A DNA stretch of 64,000 nt from assembly GCF_017916275.1 (NCBI RefSeq), contig NZ_JAFMST010000012.1, positions 1 to 64,000 on the forward strand. The letters are read 5' to 3'. Made by a program: the position numbers and the translations under genes. This document shows, piece after piece, positions 36,135 to 44,466 of this stretch (its first letter is position 1; each line of letters opens with the position of its first letter). The DNA comes from Rubellimicrobium arenae (GTDB lineage: Bacteria; Pseudomonadota; Alphaproteobacteria; Rhodobacterales; Rhodobacteraceae). Under the pieces are notes generated by a model, which saw only the letters and a program-made list of their open reading frames with translations, ran no database searches and was not told the origin of the DNA.

Positions 36135-36773
36135 TCAGAGATGGGCCACGATCCGATCCGGCGCCTGATGCAACTTGAAGGGCTGCCCCCTCTCGGCGAG
36201 GACGGCGCCGAGCAGGGTGAACTGGATGTGCGTCGCGCCCGCGGGCTTCGGGACCGGTCCCGCTCCGACGACCTGCCAGGCGGGAAGGTCCAGGCGAAGC
36301 CGCGGCCCCGCGGCCACCACCTCCCAGCCCGTGCCGGACGAGGTGACCTGGATACGACCGCCTGCTGGCATGGTCGCCTCAAGGCACTGGATCAACAGGA
36401 AAACCGTCTTCACCTCGGCGCGCGGAAGCTCGGCAGGCGGCGTCCAATCGTAGGTGATCCGTCCGCCACGCGACAACGCGGCGAGCGTTCGTGTCACCTC
36501 ACCGCGGCCGACGTCACGACCGCTCGCCGCACCGTAGGCCAGCCGGAAGAAGCGGAGCCGGGCGTTGGCGCTGTCCACGCTTTGGGCGATCAGTTCGAAC
36601 TCCGGCGTCCGCTCGGCACCCGAAAGCGTCATCAACTCGACGCCATTGGCGATCGCGCCCAAAGGGCTGATCAGGTCGTGGCAGATCCGCGAGGCCACGC
36701 AGGCCGCGATGGTGCCATCCGCATCCCAGCTTTCATCGGGGAGGCTGTGGACTTCGTTGTTCAAGCATTGCAC
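36135..36773 (-). CDS. chpT: Histidine phosphotransferase ChpT
   Basis: A 212-residue protein that in alphaproteobacteria passes phosphate from the kinase CckA to CtrA and CpdR, linking signalling to the cell cycle. Phospho-His32 lies in ASRICHDLISPLGAIANG, the recognisable ChpT motif. The C-terminal part is a degenerate HATPase-like domain (RLRLDLPAWQVV, THIQFTLLGAVLAERG) that does not bind ATP in the family. Start ATG 36773, 56 bases from the divergent DUF3553 gene. It lies 54 bases upstream of the HD hydrolase on the same strand, so co-transcription is likely. Confidence 0.9.
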   Translation of the reverse strand: MQCLNNEVHSLPDESWDADGTIAACVASRICHDLISPLGAIANGVELMTLSGAERTPEFELIAQSVDSANARLRFFRLAYGAASGRDVGRGEVTRTLAALSRGGRITYDWTPPAELPRAEVKTVFLLIQCLEATMPAGGRIQVTSSGTGWEVVAAGPRLRLDLPAWQVVGAGPVPKPAGATHIQFTLLGAVLAERGQPFKLHQAPDRIVAHL

Positions 36774-36829
36774 CCTTCTACCGAACTACCATTCATCGTG
36801 CCGCACCGGTTTCCGCCACGGGGGTCCAG

Positions 36830-37024
36830 ATGTCCGGCCTGAACTCGATCCTTACCCCAGGCATGCTGGTGATGCACCCTGGCCGCCCGGAATGGGGCAC
36901 GGGACAGGTTCAATCGGTCACTGGCCAACGGATCACCGTCAACTTTCCCGAACAGGGCAAGGTCCTGATCGATGGCGCCCTCATCTCTCTAACCCTTGTG
37001 TCGCTTGGACCCGGAGGCATATAG
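36830..37024 (+). CDS. DUF3553 protein
   Basis: A 64-residue protein matching the DUF3553 family in size and pattern (LTPGMLVMHPGRPEWGTGQV, then KVLIDGALISLTLVS). It is predicted as a small beta-barrel resembling the CarD/UvrD-tail type of interaction domain. Alphaproteobacteria often carry it next to chpT. Its function is unknown. ATG 36830 faces away from chpT. Confidence 0.8.
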   Translation: MSGLNSILTPGMLVMHPGRPEWGTGQVQSVTGQRITVNFPEQGKVLIDGALISLTLVSLGPGGI

Positions 37025-37087
37025 CCAATAGGCCAAGCTCTACTGCAAGTTGGTTGCGAAAGAGTTAAAGCACGCGGGAAGCGTGCG

Positions 37088-37873
37088 ATGATTCACAGGC
37101 CCCGATCCTCGATGTCCCACCTCATGCAACATTTCGCGCTGCACGTGGCCACTTTCGGGCCGTTGGTCACGGCGGCCCAGACCCTGCGCTACGACGTTTT
37201 CGTCACCGAGATGGGTGGATCGGGCGGAGACCTGACCGATCACTCCGCCGGATCGGAAGCCGACCGGTTCGACGCATTCGGAACCCATCTCATCCTGACC
37301 GATCCCCTTCGGGACGGGGCGGTCATCGGCACGACACGGGTGCTGACGGAGCAGGGGGCAGCGGCCGCCGGAGGGTTCGCCACCGAGGCGGAGTTCGACA
37401 TCCGTGGGCTGCGGAGGTCCGGGCGCAGGATGCTCGAGGTGGGCCGGACCTGCCTTCATCCCGACTATCGGGGCGGAGCCGCCATGCATCACCTCTGGCA
37501 GGGGCTGGCTGCCCTGGTCGAAGATCAGGACATCGAGATCCTGTTCGGCCTCGCCTCCTTCCCCGGAACCGATCTGTCCGCGCTCGCTCCACCACTGGCC
37601 TGCCTCCATCATCTGCACCAGGGACCGGACGAACTTCGGCCCGTCTCGCGGCAGGACGTTCGCCTGGACCTTCCCGCCGTGGAGGGGGTCGACCGCCGCG
37701 CGGCCATGCTGGCGACCCCCCCGCTCGTGAAGGCCTACCTGCGGCTGGGCGGCAAGGTGGGCGAGGGCGTCTTTGTGGACAGAGCCTTCGGCTGCGTCGA
37801 CGTCTGCATGGTTCTGGACACGTCCACGCTCGGAACCCGGGCCCGGGCGCTCTACGGACGCCAGCCCGCATGA
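37088..37873 (+). CDS. olsB: L-ornithine N-alpha-acyltransferase
   Basis: A 261-residue GNAT-like enzyme that makes lyso-ornithine lipid from ornithine and 3-hydroxyacyl-ACP. Family features are LRYDVFVTEMG near the N-terminus, DAFGTHLILTD, VIGTTRVL, MLEVGRTCLHPDYRGGA and LFGLASFPGTDL. ATG 37088 is used; ATG 37112 is an alternative. Its stop overlaps the start of olsA (ATGA), so both steps of ornithine-lipid synthesis are coupled. Phosphorus-free membrane lipids of this type are usual in Rhodobacteraceae. Confidence 0.92.
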   Translation: MIHRPRSSMSHLMQHFALHVATFGPLVTAAQTLRYDVFVTEMGGSGGDLTDHSAGSEADRFDAFGTHLILTDPLRDGAVIGTTRVLTEQGAAAAGGFATEAEFDIRGLRRSGRRMLEVGRTCLHPDYRGGAAMHHLWQGLAALVEDQDIEILFGLASFPGTDLSALAPPLACLHHLHQGPDELRPVSRQDVRLDLPAVEGVDRRAAMLATPPLVKAYLRLGGKVGEGVFVDRAFGCVDVCMVLDTSTLGTRARALYGRQPA

Positions 37874-38682
37874 GCCTCGTGTGGCGGGGCAGCCCCGAGT
37901 TGGAGTTCCGGCGGCCCGGGCCGGCGGACCTGTGCCGCGCGGTGCTGCGCGGGGTGCCGCTGGCCCTGCTTCTATCCGGCGGGCTGGCGCTCAACTGGAT
38001 GGTCCGACTGGTCGAGCGTCCGCTCTGCCATCCGCGCACCCCGGTCAGCCCCGGCATCACCGTCGTGGTCTGCCGCGTGGCGCTGTGGCTCATCGGCCTC
38101 CGGCTCGAGGTCGCTGGCACCGCACGCTCCGGGCCGGGCGCGGTGCTGGCCAACCATTCGTCCTGGCTGGATATCCTGGTGCTGAACTCGCGCCAGCGGG
38201 TCGTCTTCGTGTCCAAGGCCGAGGTCGCGTCCTGGCCGGGGATCGGCGCCCTGGCCCGCGCCACCGGCACGCTGTTCATCCGCCGCGAGGCGCGGGCCGA
38301 GGTGGCAGAGCAGGCGCGCGCCATCACGGAAAGGCTCGGGCGCGGGCAGACCCTGGTCCTCTTTCCGGAAGGCACCTCGACGGACAATCAGCAGGTGCTG
38401 CCGTTCAAGCCCGCGCTCCTTGCCGGGCTGCTCGCCGCCGGGGCGCCGGAGGGCGTTGCCGTACAGCCCGTGACTCTGCGCTACGACGCGCCGCCCTCAC
38501 AGGACCCGCGCTTCTACGCCTGGTTCGGCGACATGGATTTTGCCCCACATGCCCTGGCCGTGCTGTCCGCACGCCGGCGCGGACAGGTCCGGCTGACCTA
38601 CCACCCCCCGATTCCGGTCGCCGGGCGGGACCGCAAATCCATCGCGGCCGAGGCCGAACGAGCGGTGCGCAGCGCCTTCTGA
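37870..38682 (+). CDS. olsA: Lyso-ornithine lipid O-acyltransferase
   Basis: A 270-residue membrane-associated acyltransferase of the PlsC family. The HX4D motif is NHSSWLD (His96, Asp101), the substrate-site motif is LFPEGTST near 159, and FIRREARAE lies between. A hydrophobic helix at about 28-48 anchors it to the membrane. With olsB, the preceding gene whose stop it overlaps, it completes ornithine-lipid synthesis. A role in phosphatidic-acid synthesis is possible in this family but less likely given the pairing. Confidence 0.92.
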   Translation: MSLVWRGSPELEFRRPGPADLCRAVLRGVPLALLLSGGLALNWMVRLVERPLCHPRTPVSPGITVVVCRVALWLIGLRLEVAGTARSGPGAVLANHSSWLDILVLNSRQRVVFVSKAEVASWPGIGALARATGTLFIRREARAEVAEQARAITERLGRGQTLVLFPEGTSTDNQQVLPFKPALLAGLLAAGAPEGVAVQPVTLRYDAPPSQDPRFYAWFGDMDFAPHALAVLSARRRGQVRLTYHPPIPVAGRDRKSIAAEAERAVRSAF

Positions 38683-38687
38683 CTGGG

Positions 38688-39311
38688 TCAGTCCACGGCC
38701 GAGACGAGGGCGCGGAACCGCGCCACCGGATCGTCCGCCGACCAGACCTCGGCCCCGAAGCTGAAGAAGTCGGTCACCGGGGCAAGGCTCCGGACCAGGG
38801 CCTCATCGAGTTCGCCTTCGGCGATGACCGGAACTTCGATCATCTCGGACCACCATTCGAAGAGTTCGCGCTCGGCGATCCGGCCGTCGCCCAGCGGGCT
38901 CGCTCCGACCGGACCAAAGCTCACGTAGTCGGCGCCCAGTTCGGCCGCGGTCATGCCGTCGTGCCTCGAGGTTCCGCAATGCGCGCCCACGATCGCATCA
39001 TCGCCCAAATCCTTGCGGATCTTGCGGACCGACCGGGCCGCATCGAGCAGGTGAACCCCGTCGAGGCCCAGCCGCCCCACCATCAGGACGTGGTTTTCGA
39101 TCACGATGGGGATGTCGCGGGCGTGGGAGACCTCGCGCAGCGCGTCGGCGACCCGGGCGATCCGATCCTCGTCGCGGGTCGACAGGCTCAGCCGCAGGCA
39201 CGCGACCGGAACGGCGTCGAGGCAGCGGGCCAGGAGGTCCGGGAACACGGAAAGCTCCAGCTCCGGCGGAGTGACAAGGGTGATCTGCGGCTTGTCGCGC
39301 GCGTCGGTCAT
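38688..39311 (-). CDS. ThiE-like (thiamine phosphate synthase family) protein
   Basis: A 207-residue TIM-barrel protein from ATG 39311. Motifs matching the ThiE family are DGVHLLD, the phosphate loop GAHCGTSRHDGMTAAELGAD and DYVSFGPVG, with GELDEA late in the chain. The usual active-site block with an Asp-Arg (INDR) reads VIENHVLM instead. The enzyme may therefore not be a normal thiamine phosphate synthase. Alphaproteobacteria carry a second ThiE homologue of unknown role, which fits. No TPP riboswitch precedes it and no other thiamine gene is nearby. It converges with olsA, six bases apart. Confidence 0.8.
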   Translation of the reverse strand: MTDARDKPQITLVTPPELELSVFPDLLARCLDAVPVACLRLSLSTRDEDRIARVADALREVSHARDIPIVIENHVLMVGRLGLDGVHLLDAARSVRKIRKDLGDDAIVGAHCGTSRHDGMTAAELGADYVSFGPVGASPLGDGRIAERELFEWWSEMIEVPVIAEGELDEALVRSLAPVTDFFSFGAEVWSADDPVARFRALVSAVD

Positions 39312-39415
39312 GGCGGTTCTCTCCGGCGGGGTCGTGGGGCTTCTAGCCGGGCGGCAGGGGTTTGCAAGCCTGAGCAAGCTTGCCGCCCGCGCCAGGGACT
39401 CCTATGGAGCGCAGC

Positions 39416-40156
39416 ATGCAAGGACCCACTGAACCCGCCTTCGTGCTCGTGCGCCCCCAGATGGGCGAGAATGTCGGCGCCGCCGCGCGCGCGATGTGGA
39501 ACTTCGGCCTGCAACGGATGCGGCTGGTCGACCCGCGGGACGGCTGGCCCAATCCGCGGGCCGTGGCCATGGCCTCGGGGGCCGGACGGGTTCTGGACGG
39601 GGCAGGGATCTTTCCCGACCTTGAGGGGGCGGTCGCGGACTGCACCTTCGTCTACGCCACCACCGCACGGCCGCGCGACCTGACCAAGACCGTCTTCTCG
39701 CCCGAGGAGGCGGCCGCCGACATGGCCCGCCGCATCGCCGGGGGGGAGCGGGTGGCCTGCCTCTTCGGGCCGGAACGGGCCGGGCTCGAGAACCAGGACG
39801 TCGCCCGCGCGAACGCCATCATCACGGTCGACCTCAACCCCGAGTTCTCGTCCCTCAACCTCGCGCAGTGCGTGCTTCTCGTCGCCTATGAATGGCGGCG
39901 GGCCACGCAGGCCGCCGTTCCCGTGCGGACCGAGATGGCGGGCGCGCAATGGGCCTCGGCGCTCGAGGTGGATCACCTCGCGCGGCACTTCGAGGAGCGG
40001 CTGGAGGAGGCGGGGTTCTTCTTCCCCGACCACAAGGCCGAAAGCATGAAGCTTTCGCTCCGAAACCTTTGGAGCCGGATGCCGCTGACCGGCCAGGACG
40101 TCCAGACGCTCCACGGCGTTCTGCGACAGATGGTCCGCTGGGCGCGCAAGGGCTGA
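39416..40156 (+). CDS. trmJ: tRNA/rRNA 2'-O-methyltransferase, TrmJ-like
   Basis: A 246-residue SPOUT methyltransferase, likely acting on tRNA position 32. Motif 1 is VRPQMGENVGAAARAMWNFG, motif 2 LFGPERAGL and motif 3 NPEFSSLNLAQCVLLVAYEW, in the knotted order of the TrmH/TrmJ group. A helical C-terminal extension (about 165-246) is typical of TrmJ dimers. The start is ATG 39416 with GGAG six bases upstream; upstream in-frame ATGs lack ribosome sites. It is divergent from the ThiE-like gene. Confidence 0.88.
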   Translation: MQGPTEPAFVLVRPQMGENVGAAARAMWNFGLQRMRLVDPRDGWPNPRAVAMASGAGRVLDGAGIFPDLEGAVADCTFVYATTARPRDLTKTVFSPEEAAADMARRIAGGERVACLFGPERAGLENQDVARANAIITVDLNPEFSSLNLAQCVLLVAYEWRRATQAAVPVRTEMAGAQWASALEVDHLARHFEERLEEAGFFFPDHKAESMKLSLRNLWSRMPLTGQDVQTLHGVLRQMVRWARKG

Positions 40157-40183
40157 CCTCCCACCTCATCTGCGACAAGGTGA

Positions 40184-40197
40184 GCGGTCCGGACCGC
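40184..40197. promoter_or_regulatory. Perfect 14-base palindrome upstream of ctaA (site 1)
   Basis: GCGGTCCGGACCGC is a perfect palindrome 26 bases after the trmJ stop. Its centre is 41 bases, close to four DNA turns, from the centre of the second palindrome at 40224-40239, and the two share the outline GCGG(G)TC...GAC(C)CGC. They look like paired operator sites, though one could instead be part of a terminator for trmJ. Confidence 0.4.
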
Positions 40198-40223
40198 GGC
40201 GGTGGTCTTGATGGGTCGCTCCG

Positions 40224-40239
40224 GCGGGTCTAGACCCGC
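40224..40239. promoter_or_regulatory. Perfect 16-base palindrome upstream of ctaA (site 2)
   Basis: GCGGGTCTAGACCCGC ends 20 bases before the ctaA start codon at 40260. As an RNA it would form a hairpin directly in front of the ribosome site. As DNA it would suit a dimeric regulator. See site 1 for the paired arrangement. Confidence 0.4.
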
Positions 40240-40259
40240 GTCGACTGATGGGGGACCCG

Positions 40260-41402
40260 ATGGCGACCAAGCCACGCACGATCTTCGAGGAAGTGACCAC
40301 GACCGAGCGACCTGCCGTCGTGACGGGCGCGATCGACCGCGGACGGCCGGACGCGCGGCGATGGGTCCGGCTCTGGCTCGGCGTCCTGTTCGTCCTGGTG
40401 GTCGCCATGATCCTGGTCGGGGGCCTGACCCGGTTGACCGACTCGGGGCTGTCGATCACGCAGTGGAACCTGGTCACCGGAACCCTTCCGCCGCTCAGCG
40501 CGTCCGACTGGCAGAGCGAGTTCGACCTTTACCGCGCTTCGCCCCAGTATGAGCTGATGAACCAGGGCATGACCCTTGGCGACTTCCAGTACATCTATTG
40601 GTGGGAATGGAGCCACCGGCTCCTGGGCCGGGTCATCGGCCTCGTCTTCATCGGCGGCTTCCTGGGCTTCCTCGCGACCCGTCGCCTTCCGTCCGGCTGG
40701 ACGCCGCGCATGCTGGTCCTGGGCGCGATGATCGGGATGCAGGGTGTCGTGGGCTGGTGGATGGTCCACTCCGGCCTTCAGACCGGGATGACCTCGGTCG
40801 CTTCCTACCGCTTGGCGGTCCACCTTGGCCTGGCCTTCGCCATCCTGGGCTTCATCGTCTGGCAGATGCTCCTGCTCTCGCGCCGCGAAACCGAGATCAT
40901 GACGGCCCGCCGACAGGCCGAGCCGCGCCTGTTCGGAGGGGCCACCGGTCTCATGCATCTGCTGTTCCTGCAGATTGTCCTGGGCGCCCTGGTGGCCGGC
41001 ATCGACGCAGGCCGCGCCTATCCGACCTGGCCCGACATGGCAGGGGGCTTCCTGCCGCCGGACCCGCTGGACCTCGTGCCCGTCTGGCGCAACTTCTTCG
41101 AGAATCCGGGCCTCGTGCAGTTCATCCACCGGATGACCGGATATGCCGTGGCGGCGCTGGCGGTCATCGTCTGGCTGCGCGCGCGGAGATCGCCCCATGC
41201 CACGACCCGGACGGCCTTCAACCTCATCCTCGGCGCGGTCGCGCTTCAGGTGATCCTGGGGATCTGGGCGGTTCTCAGCATGGCGCAGCTGCACGTGGCC
41301 ATTACCCACCAGGCCAGCGCCATCCTGCTGTGGGCGCTCGTCATCCGCGGCCGGTTCCTGGCCCGCCATCCCATCACCTCCTCGATCCGGGGGCGCGCAT
41401 GA
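40260..41402 (+). CDS. ctaA: Heme A synthase (COX15/CtaA)
   Basis: A 380-residue membrane enzyme oxidising heme O to heme A for aa3-type cytochrome oxidase. About eight membrane helices are seen. Heme-ligand and family motifs are GGLTRLTDSGLSITQW, WWEWSHRLLGRVIG, LAVHLGLAF, FIHRMTGYAVA and HVAITHQASAILL. ATG 40260 is preceded by GGGGGA; ATG 40248 would add four residues but lacks such a site. The stop overlaps the next start (ATGA). Confidence 0.94.
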   Translation: MATKPRTIFEEVTTTERPAVVTGAIDRGRPDARRWVRLWLGVLFVLVVAMILVGGLTRLTDSGLSITQWNLVTGTLPPLSASDWQSEFDLYRASPQYELMNQGMTLGDFQYIYWWEWSHRLLGRVIGLVFIGGFLGFLATRRLPSGWTPRMLVLGAMIGMQGVVGWWMVHSGLQTGMTSVASYRLAVHLGLAFAILGFIVWQMLLLSRRETEIMTARRQAEPRLFGGATGLMHLLFLQIVLGALVAGIDAGRAYPTWPDMAGGFLPPDPLDLVPVWRNFFENPGLVQFIHRMTGYAVAALAVIVWLRARRSPHATTRTAFNLILGAVALQVILGIWAVLSMAQLHVAITHQASAILLWALVIRGRFLARHPITSSIRGRA

Positions 41403-42868
41403 ACGCCTATGCGGAGCTGATGAGCTTCCAGCGCGAGACCGAGGCCCTGGCCCAGATCATGGGGCGGCTCGGCTGGGATCAGGAGACGGTCATGCCATCC
41501 GGGGCCGCCGCGCAAAGGGCCGAGGAGATGGCGGCGCTCGAAGGCGTGCTTCACGCGCGCCGGACCGATCCGCGCCTGGGCGAATGGCTCGACCATGCCG
41601 TCGCGCTGGACGAGGTGGCGCACGCGAACCTTCGCCACATCCGACGCCGATACCAGCGCAACCTTCGCGTCCCGGCCCGGCTCGCGGCCGAGCTGGCCCG
41701 CGTAACGTCGCGCGCTCAGGGAATCTGGGCCGAGGCCCGTCGCAACGAGGATGTGGCCGCCTTCCTGCCCGTGCTGGAGGACGTCGTGGCGCTCCGCCGG
41801 GAGGAGGGACAGGCCATCGCCGATGGCGGGGACGTCTATGACGCCCTTCTCGACGATTATGAGCCGGGCACGTCCTCGGCGCAGTTGGCCGAGATGTTCG
41901 GCGCCCTTCGTCCGCGCCTCGTGGCGCTACGGGACAGGATCCTCGGCGCCGCGCCCGGACCCGAGCTGCGGGGCACCTTCCCCGAAGAGGGGCAAGTCCT
42001 CCTGGCCAATCTGGTGGCCAAAGCCTTCTGCTACGACTTTTCCAAGGGGCGGATGGACAAGGCCGTGCATCCCTTCTCCTCGGGAAGCGGGACGGACGTG
42101 CGGATCACCACCCGGACCAGTCCGGCGGATCCGTTCAACTGCATCTACTCGACCATCCACGAGGTCGGTCACGCGACCTACGAGCAGAACATCGACGCGG
42201 CGCATTTCCTGACGCCGCTGGGGCAGGGCGCCTCGATGGGCGTCCACGAAAGCCAGAGCCGCATCTACGAGAACCAGCTCGGCCGCTCCCGCGCCTTCAC
42301 GGGCTGGCTCTTCGGGCGCATGAAGGACGTCTTCGGCGATTTCGGCATCGCGAACGAGGACGAATTCTACCGCACCGCCAACCGGGTTTCGCGCGGCTAC
42401 ATCCGCACCGAATCCGATGAGGTCCAGTACAACCTACATGTCCTCATGCGGTTTGACCTCGAACGCGCGTTGATGCGAGGGGATCTCCAGGTCCGGGACC
42501 TCGAAGCCGCCTGGAACGACCGATTCCTGGCCGATTTCGGGTTCGCGGTGGACCGGCCGTCCCACGGGTTGCTGCAGGACGTCCACTGGTCGGTCGGGCT
42601 GTTCGGGTACTTCCCCACCTACAGCCTGGGCAACGTCTATGCAGGCTGCCTGCACGAGGCGATGCGCCGTGCCCTTCCGGATCTCGACGATGAGCTGGGG
42701 CGCGGCGACGCGAGCGGGGCCGTCCGCTGGCTGCGCTCTCACGTCCAGCGGCACGGCGGGCTCTGGGAGCCGCGCGACACCATCGCCCGCGCCGTCGGCG
42801 CAGAGCCCGGCGAAGGTCCGCTGCTGGATTACCTCGAGTCCAAGTTCGGCGACCTGTACGGCCTTTGA
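41399..42868 (+). CDS. M32-family metallocarboxypeptidase
   Basis: A 489-residue cytoplasmic zinc carboxypeptidase of the Taq/Pfu type. The zinc motif is HEVGH (His254, Glu255, His258) followed by an all-helical chain with MGVHESQSRIYENQLGRS, which holds the third ligand Glu. Also seen are TDVRITTR, the RTESDEVQYNLHVLMRF block and GLFGYFPTYSLGN. Length is normal for the family. It is translationally coupled to ctaA, though no functional tie between heme A and peptide turnover is known. Confidence 0.93.
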   Translation: MNAYAELMSFQRETEALAQIMGRLGWDQETVMPSGAAAQRAEEMAALEGVLHARRTDPRLGEWLDHAVALDEVAHANLRHIRRRYQRNLRVPARLAAELARVTSRAQGIWAEARRNEDVAAFLPVLEDVVALRREEGQAIADGGDVYDALLDDYEPGTSSAQLAEMFGALRPRLVALRDRILGAAPGPELRGTFPEEGQVLLANLVAKAFCYDFSKGRMDKAVHPFSSGSGTDVRITTRTSPADPFNCIYSTIHEVGHATYEQNIDAAHFLTPLGQGASMGVHESQSRIYENQLGRSRAFTGWLFGRMKDVFGDFGIANEDEFYRTANRVSRGYIRTESDEVQYNLHVLMRFDLERALMRGDLQVRDLEAAWNDRFLADFGFAVDRPSHGLLQDVHWSVGLFGYFPTYSLGNVYAGCLHEAMRRALPDLDDELGRGDASGAVRWLRSHVQRHGGLWEPRDTIARAVGAEPGEGPLLDYLESKFGDLYGL

Positions 42869-42885
42869 GCCCGCTCGGAAGGCGA

Positions 42886-42906
42886 CGGCACCCCGGTTCG
42901 GTGCCG
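42886..42906 (+). terminator. Hairpin after the M32 carboxypeptidase gene
   Basis: CGGCACC (42886-42892) pairs with GGTGCCG (42900-42906) over a seven-base loop, 18 bases after the stop. No T-run follows, so it may be only a pausing or RNA-end structure. The remaining bases to the rplM promoter hold no gene. Confidence 0.45.
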
Positions 42907-43099
42907 CCCTGGCTGCATCCGGCTCGGGGCCGGAGTCCTGCCTGACGTAGGCCATAGCGCGGGTGGAAGGCCGCCCTGCGGCTGTGCATGGCTTCGCCGT
43001 CAGCGTTCGGACAGCGCGAAGGACCAGCACAATGGAGGTATCACTATACCTCATGTTCCAACGTGTTGGTTTGCTTCGGGATTATGTTACGCACTGCTG

Positions 43100-43127
43100 T
43101 TGACGCGAGCGGCGGAATCCGTATAAC
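43100..43127 (+). promoter_or_regulatory. Sigma70 promoter of rplM-rpsI
   Basis: TTGACG (43100-43105), a 16-base spacer and TATAAC (43122-43127) form a strong housekeeping promoter, giving a leader of about 45 bases before the rplM ATG at 43180. Both boxes are one base off consensus. Confidence 0.75.
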
Positions 43128-43179
43128 CCCGACATTCCGACGCGGGGTCCTCCCCGCCCTTCAATCCTGGGACACCCCG

Positions 43180-43641
43180 ATGAAAACCTTTACCGCGACC
43201 CCCGCGGACATCGAGAAGAAGTGGATCCTGATCGACGCCGAGGGCGTCGTTCTGGGCCGCCTTGCCTCGATCGTCGCGATGCGCCTTCGTGGCAAGCACA
43301 AGCCCACGTTCACGCCCCACATGGACATGGGCGACAACGTGATCATCATCAACGCCGACAAGGTCCAGCTCACCGGCGACAAGCGGGAAGAGCACTTCTA
43401 CTGGCACACCGGCCATCCGGGCGGCATCAAGTCCCGCACGAAGGCCCAGATCCTTGAGGGCGCGCACCCCGAGCGCGTGGTCGAGAACGCCGTTCGCCGG
43501 ATGCTCCCCCGCAACCGCCTGTCGCGCAAGCAGCTGTCGCACCTGCGCGTCTTCGCGGGCACCGAGCACGGCATGAACGCCCAGCAGCCCGAAGTCCTGG
43601 ACGTCAAGTCCATGAACAAGAAGAACACGAGGACCGCGTAA
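43180..43641 (+). CDS. rplM: 50S ribosomal protein L13
   Basis: A 153-residue ribosomal protein. Characteristic blocks are [47 protein letters not shown] and [23 protein letters not shown] 43180 is the first in-frame start after the promoter. It is followed two bases later by rpsI, the conserved L13-S9 pair. Confidence 0.98.
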   Translation: MKTFTATPADIEKKWILIDAEGVVLGRLASIVAMRLRGKHKPTFTPHMDMGDNVIIINADKVQLTGDKREEHFYWHTGHPGGIKSRTKAQILEGAHPERVVENAVRRMLPRNRLSRKQLSHLRVFAGTEHGMNAQQPEVLDVKSMNKKNTRTA

Positions 43642-43642
43642 A

Positions 43643-44137
43643 ATGGCCGACCAGATCAGGTCCTTCGACCAGCTCTCCCAAGCTGCCGTCGCGCCCGCCG
43701 CCGCCGAGGCCGCGCCCGCTCCGGCCCCTCGTGAGCCCGTGCGCGACGCGCTCGGCCGCGCCTATGCCACCGGCAAGCGCAAGGACGCGGTCGCCCGCGT
43801 CTGGGTCAAGCCCGGTTCCGGCAAGGTCATTGTGAACGGCAAGGAGATGGCGGTCTACTTCGCGCGTCCCGTGCTGCAGATGATCCTGCGCCAGCCCTTC
43901 TCGGTGGCTGGGGTGTCCGACCAGTTCGACGTCATGGCGACCGTGACCGGCGGTGGCCTGTCGGGTCAGGCCGGCGCAGTCAAGCACGGCATCTCGAAGG
44001 CCCTCCAGCTCTTCGACCCCGCCCTGCGTCCCTCGCTGAAAGCGGCCGGGTTCCTGACCCGCGACGCCCGCGTCGTCGAGCGCAAGAAGTACGGCAAGGC
44101 CAAGGCACGCCGGAGCTTCCAGTTCTCGAAGCGCTGA
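43643..44137 (+). CDS. rpsI: 30S ribosomal protein S9
   Basis: A 164-residue ribosomal protein. The alphaproteobacterial Ala/Pro-rich N-terminal extension (about residues 10-35) precedes the conserved core: [39 protein letters not shown] and the C-terminal [17 protein letters not shown] that reaches the P-site tRNA. It begins one base past the rplM stop and shares its promoter. A terminator follows. Confidence 0.98.
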   Translation: MADQIRSFDQLSQAAVAPAAAEAAPAPAPREPVRDALGRAYATGKRKDAVARVWVKPGSGKVIVNGKEMAVYFARPVLQMILRQPFSVAGVSDQFDVMATVTGGGLSGQAGAVKHGISKALQLFDPALRPSLKAAGFLTRDARVVERKKYGKAKARRSFQFSKR

Positions 44138-44169
44138 CGCTTCGTCGAGACCGATATACGGAAATGTGG

Positions 44170-44203
44170 AGTACGCGGCCCCCGGGTCGCGTATTCTGTT
44201 TTT
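44170..44203 (+). terminator. Intrinsic terminator of rplM-rpsI
   Basis: A stem formed by GTACGCGGCCC and GGGTCGCGTAT (44171-44194, one G-T pair) with a tiny loop is followed by TTCTGTTTTT. This is the best Rho-independent terminator in the window and lies 33 bases after the rpsI stop. Bases 44204-44466 up to the ABC transporter hold no gene. Confidence 0.85.
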
Positions 44204-44466
44204 GGCCTCACGATCAGACCCTTGGTGCTGCAAGCTCGACAGCGGTCCCGTGGAGCGTTGTTTCAATTCTCCGGAACGATCATCCCGACCCGGTCGGTCA
44301 TGGTCCTGCACAAGGCCAAGCCCAAACCTCGCGCCCTTGCCGTCGAATCGCTCGCGGCCGGACACAACCTCGCGCCCAGTTCGGGAGCGCCGCCACAAAG
44401 CCGTTGACCTTCCCACGCCAGCGTTGAACAACCCTCCCAATCGGAATAGGGGGGCCTGCCAGCTTC

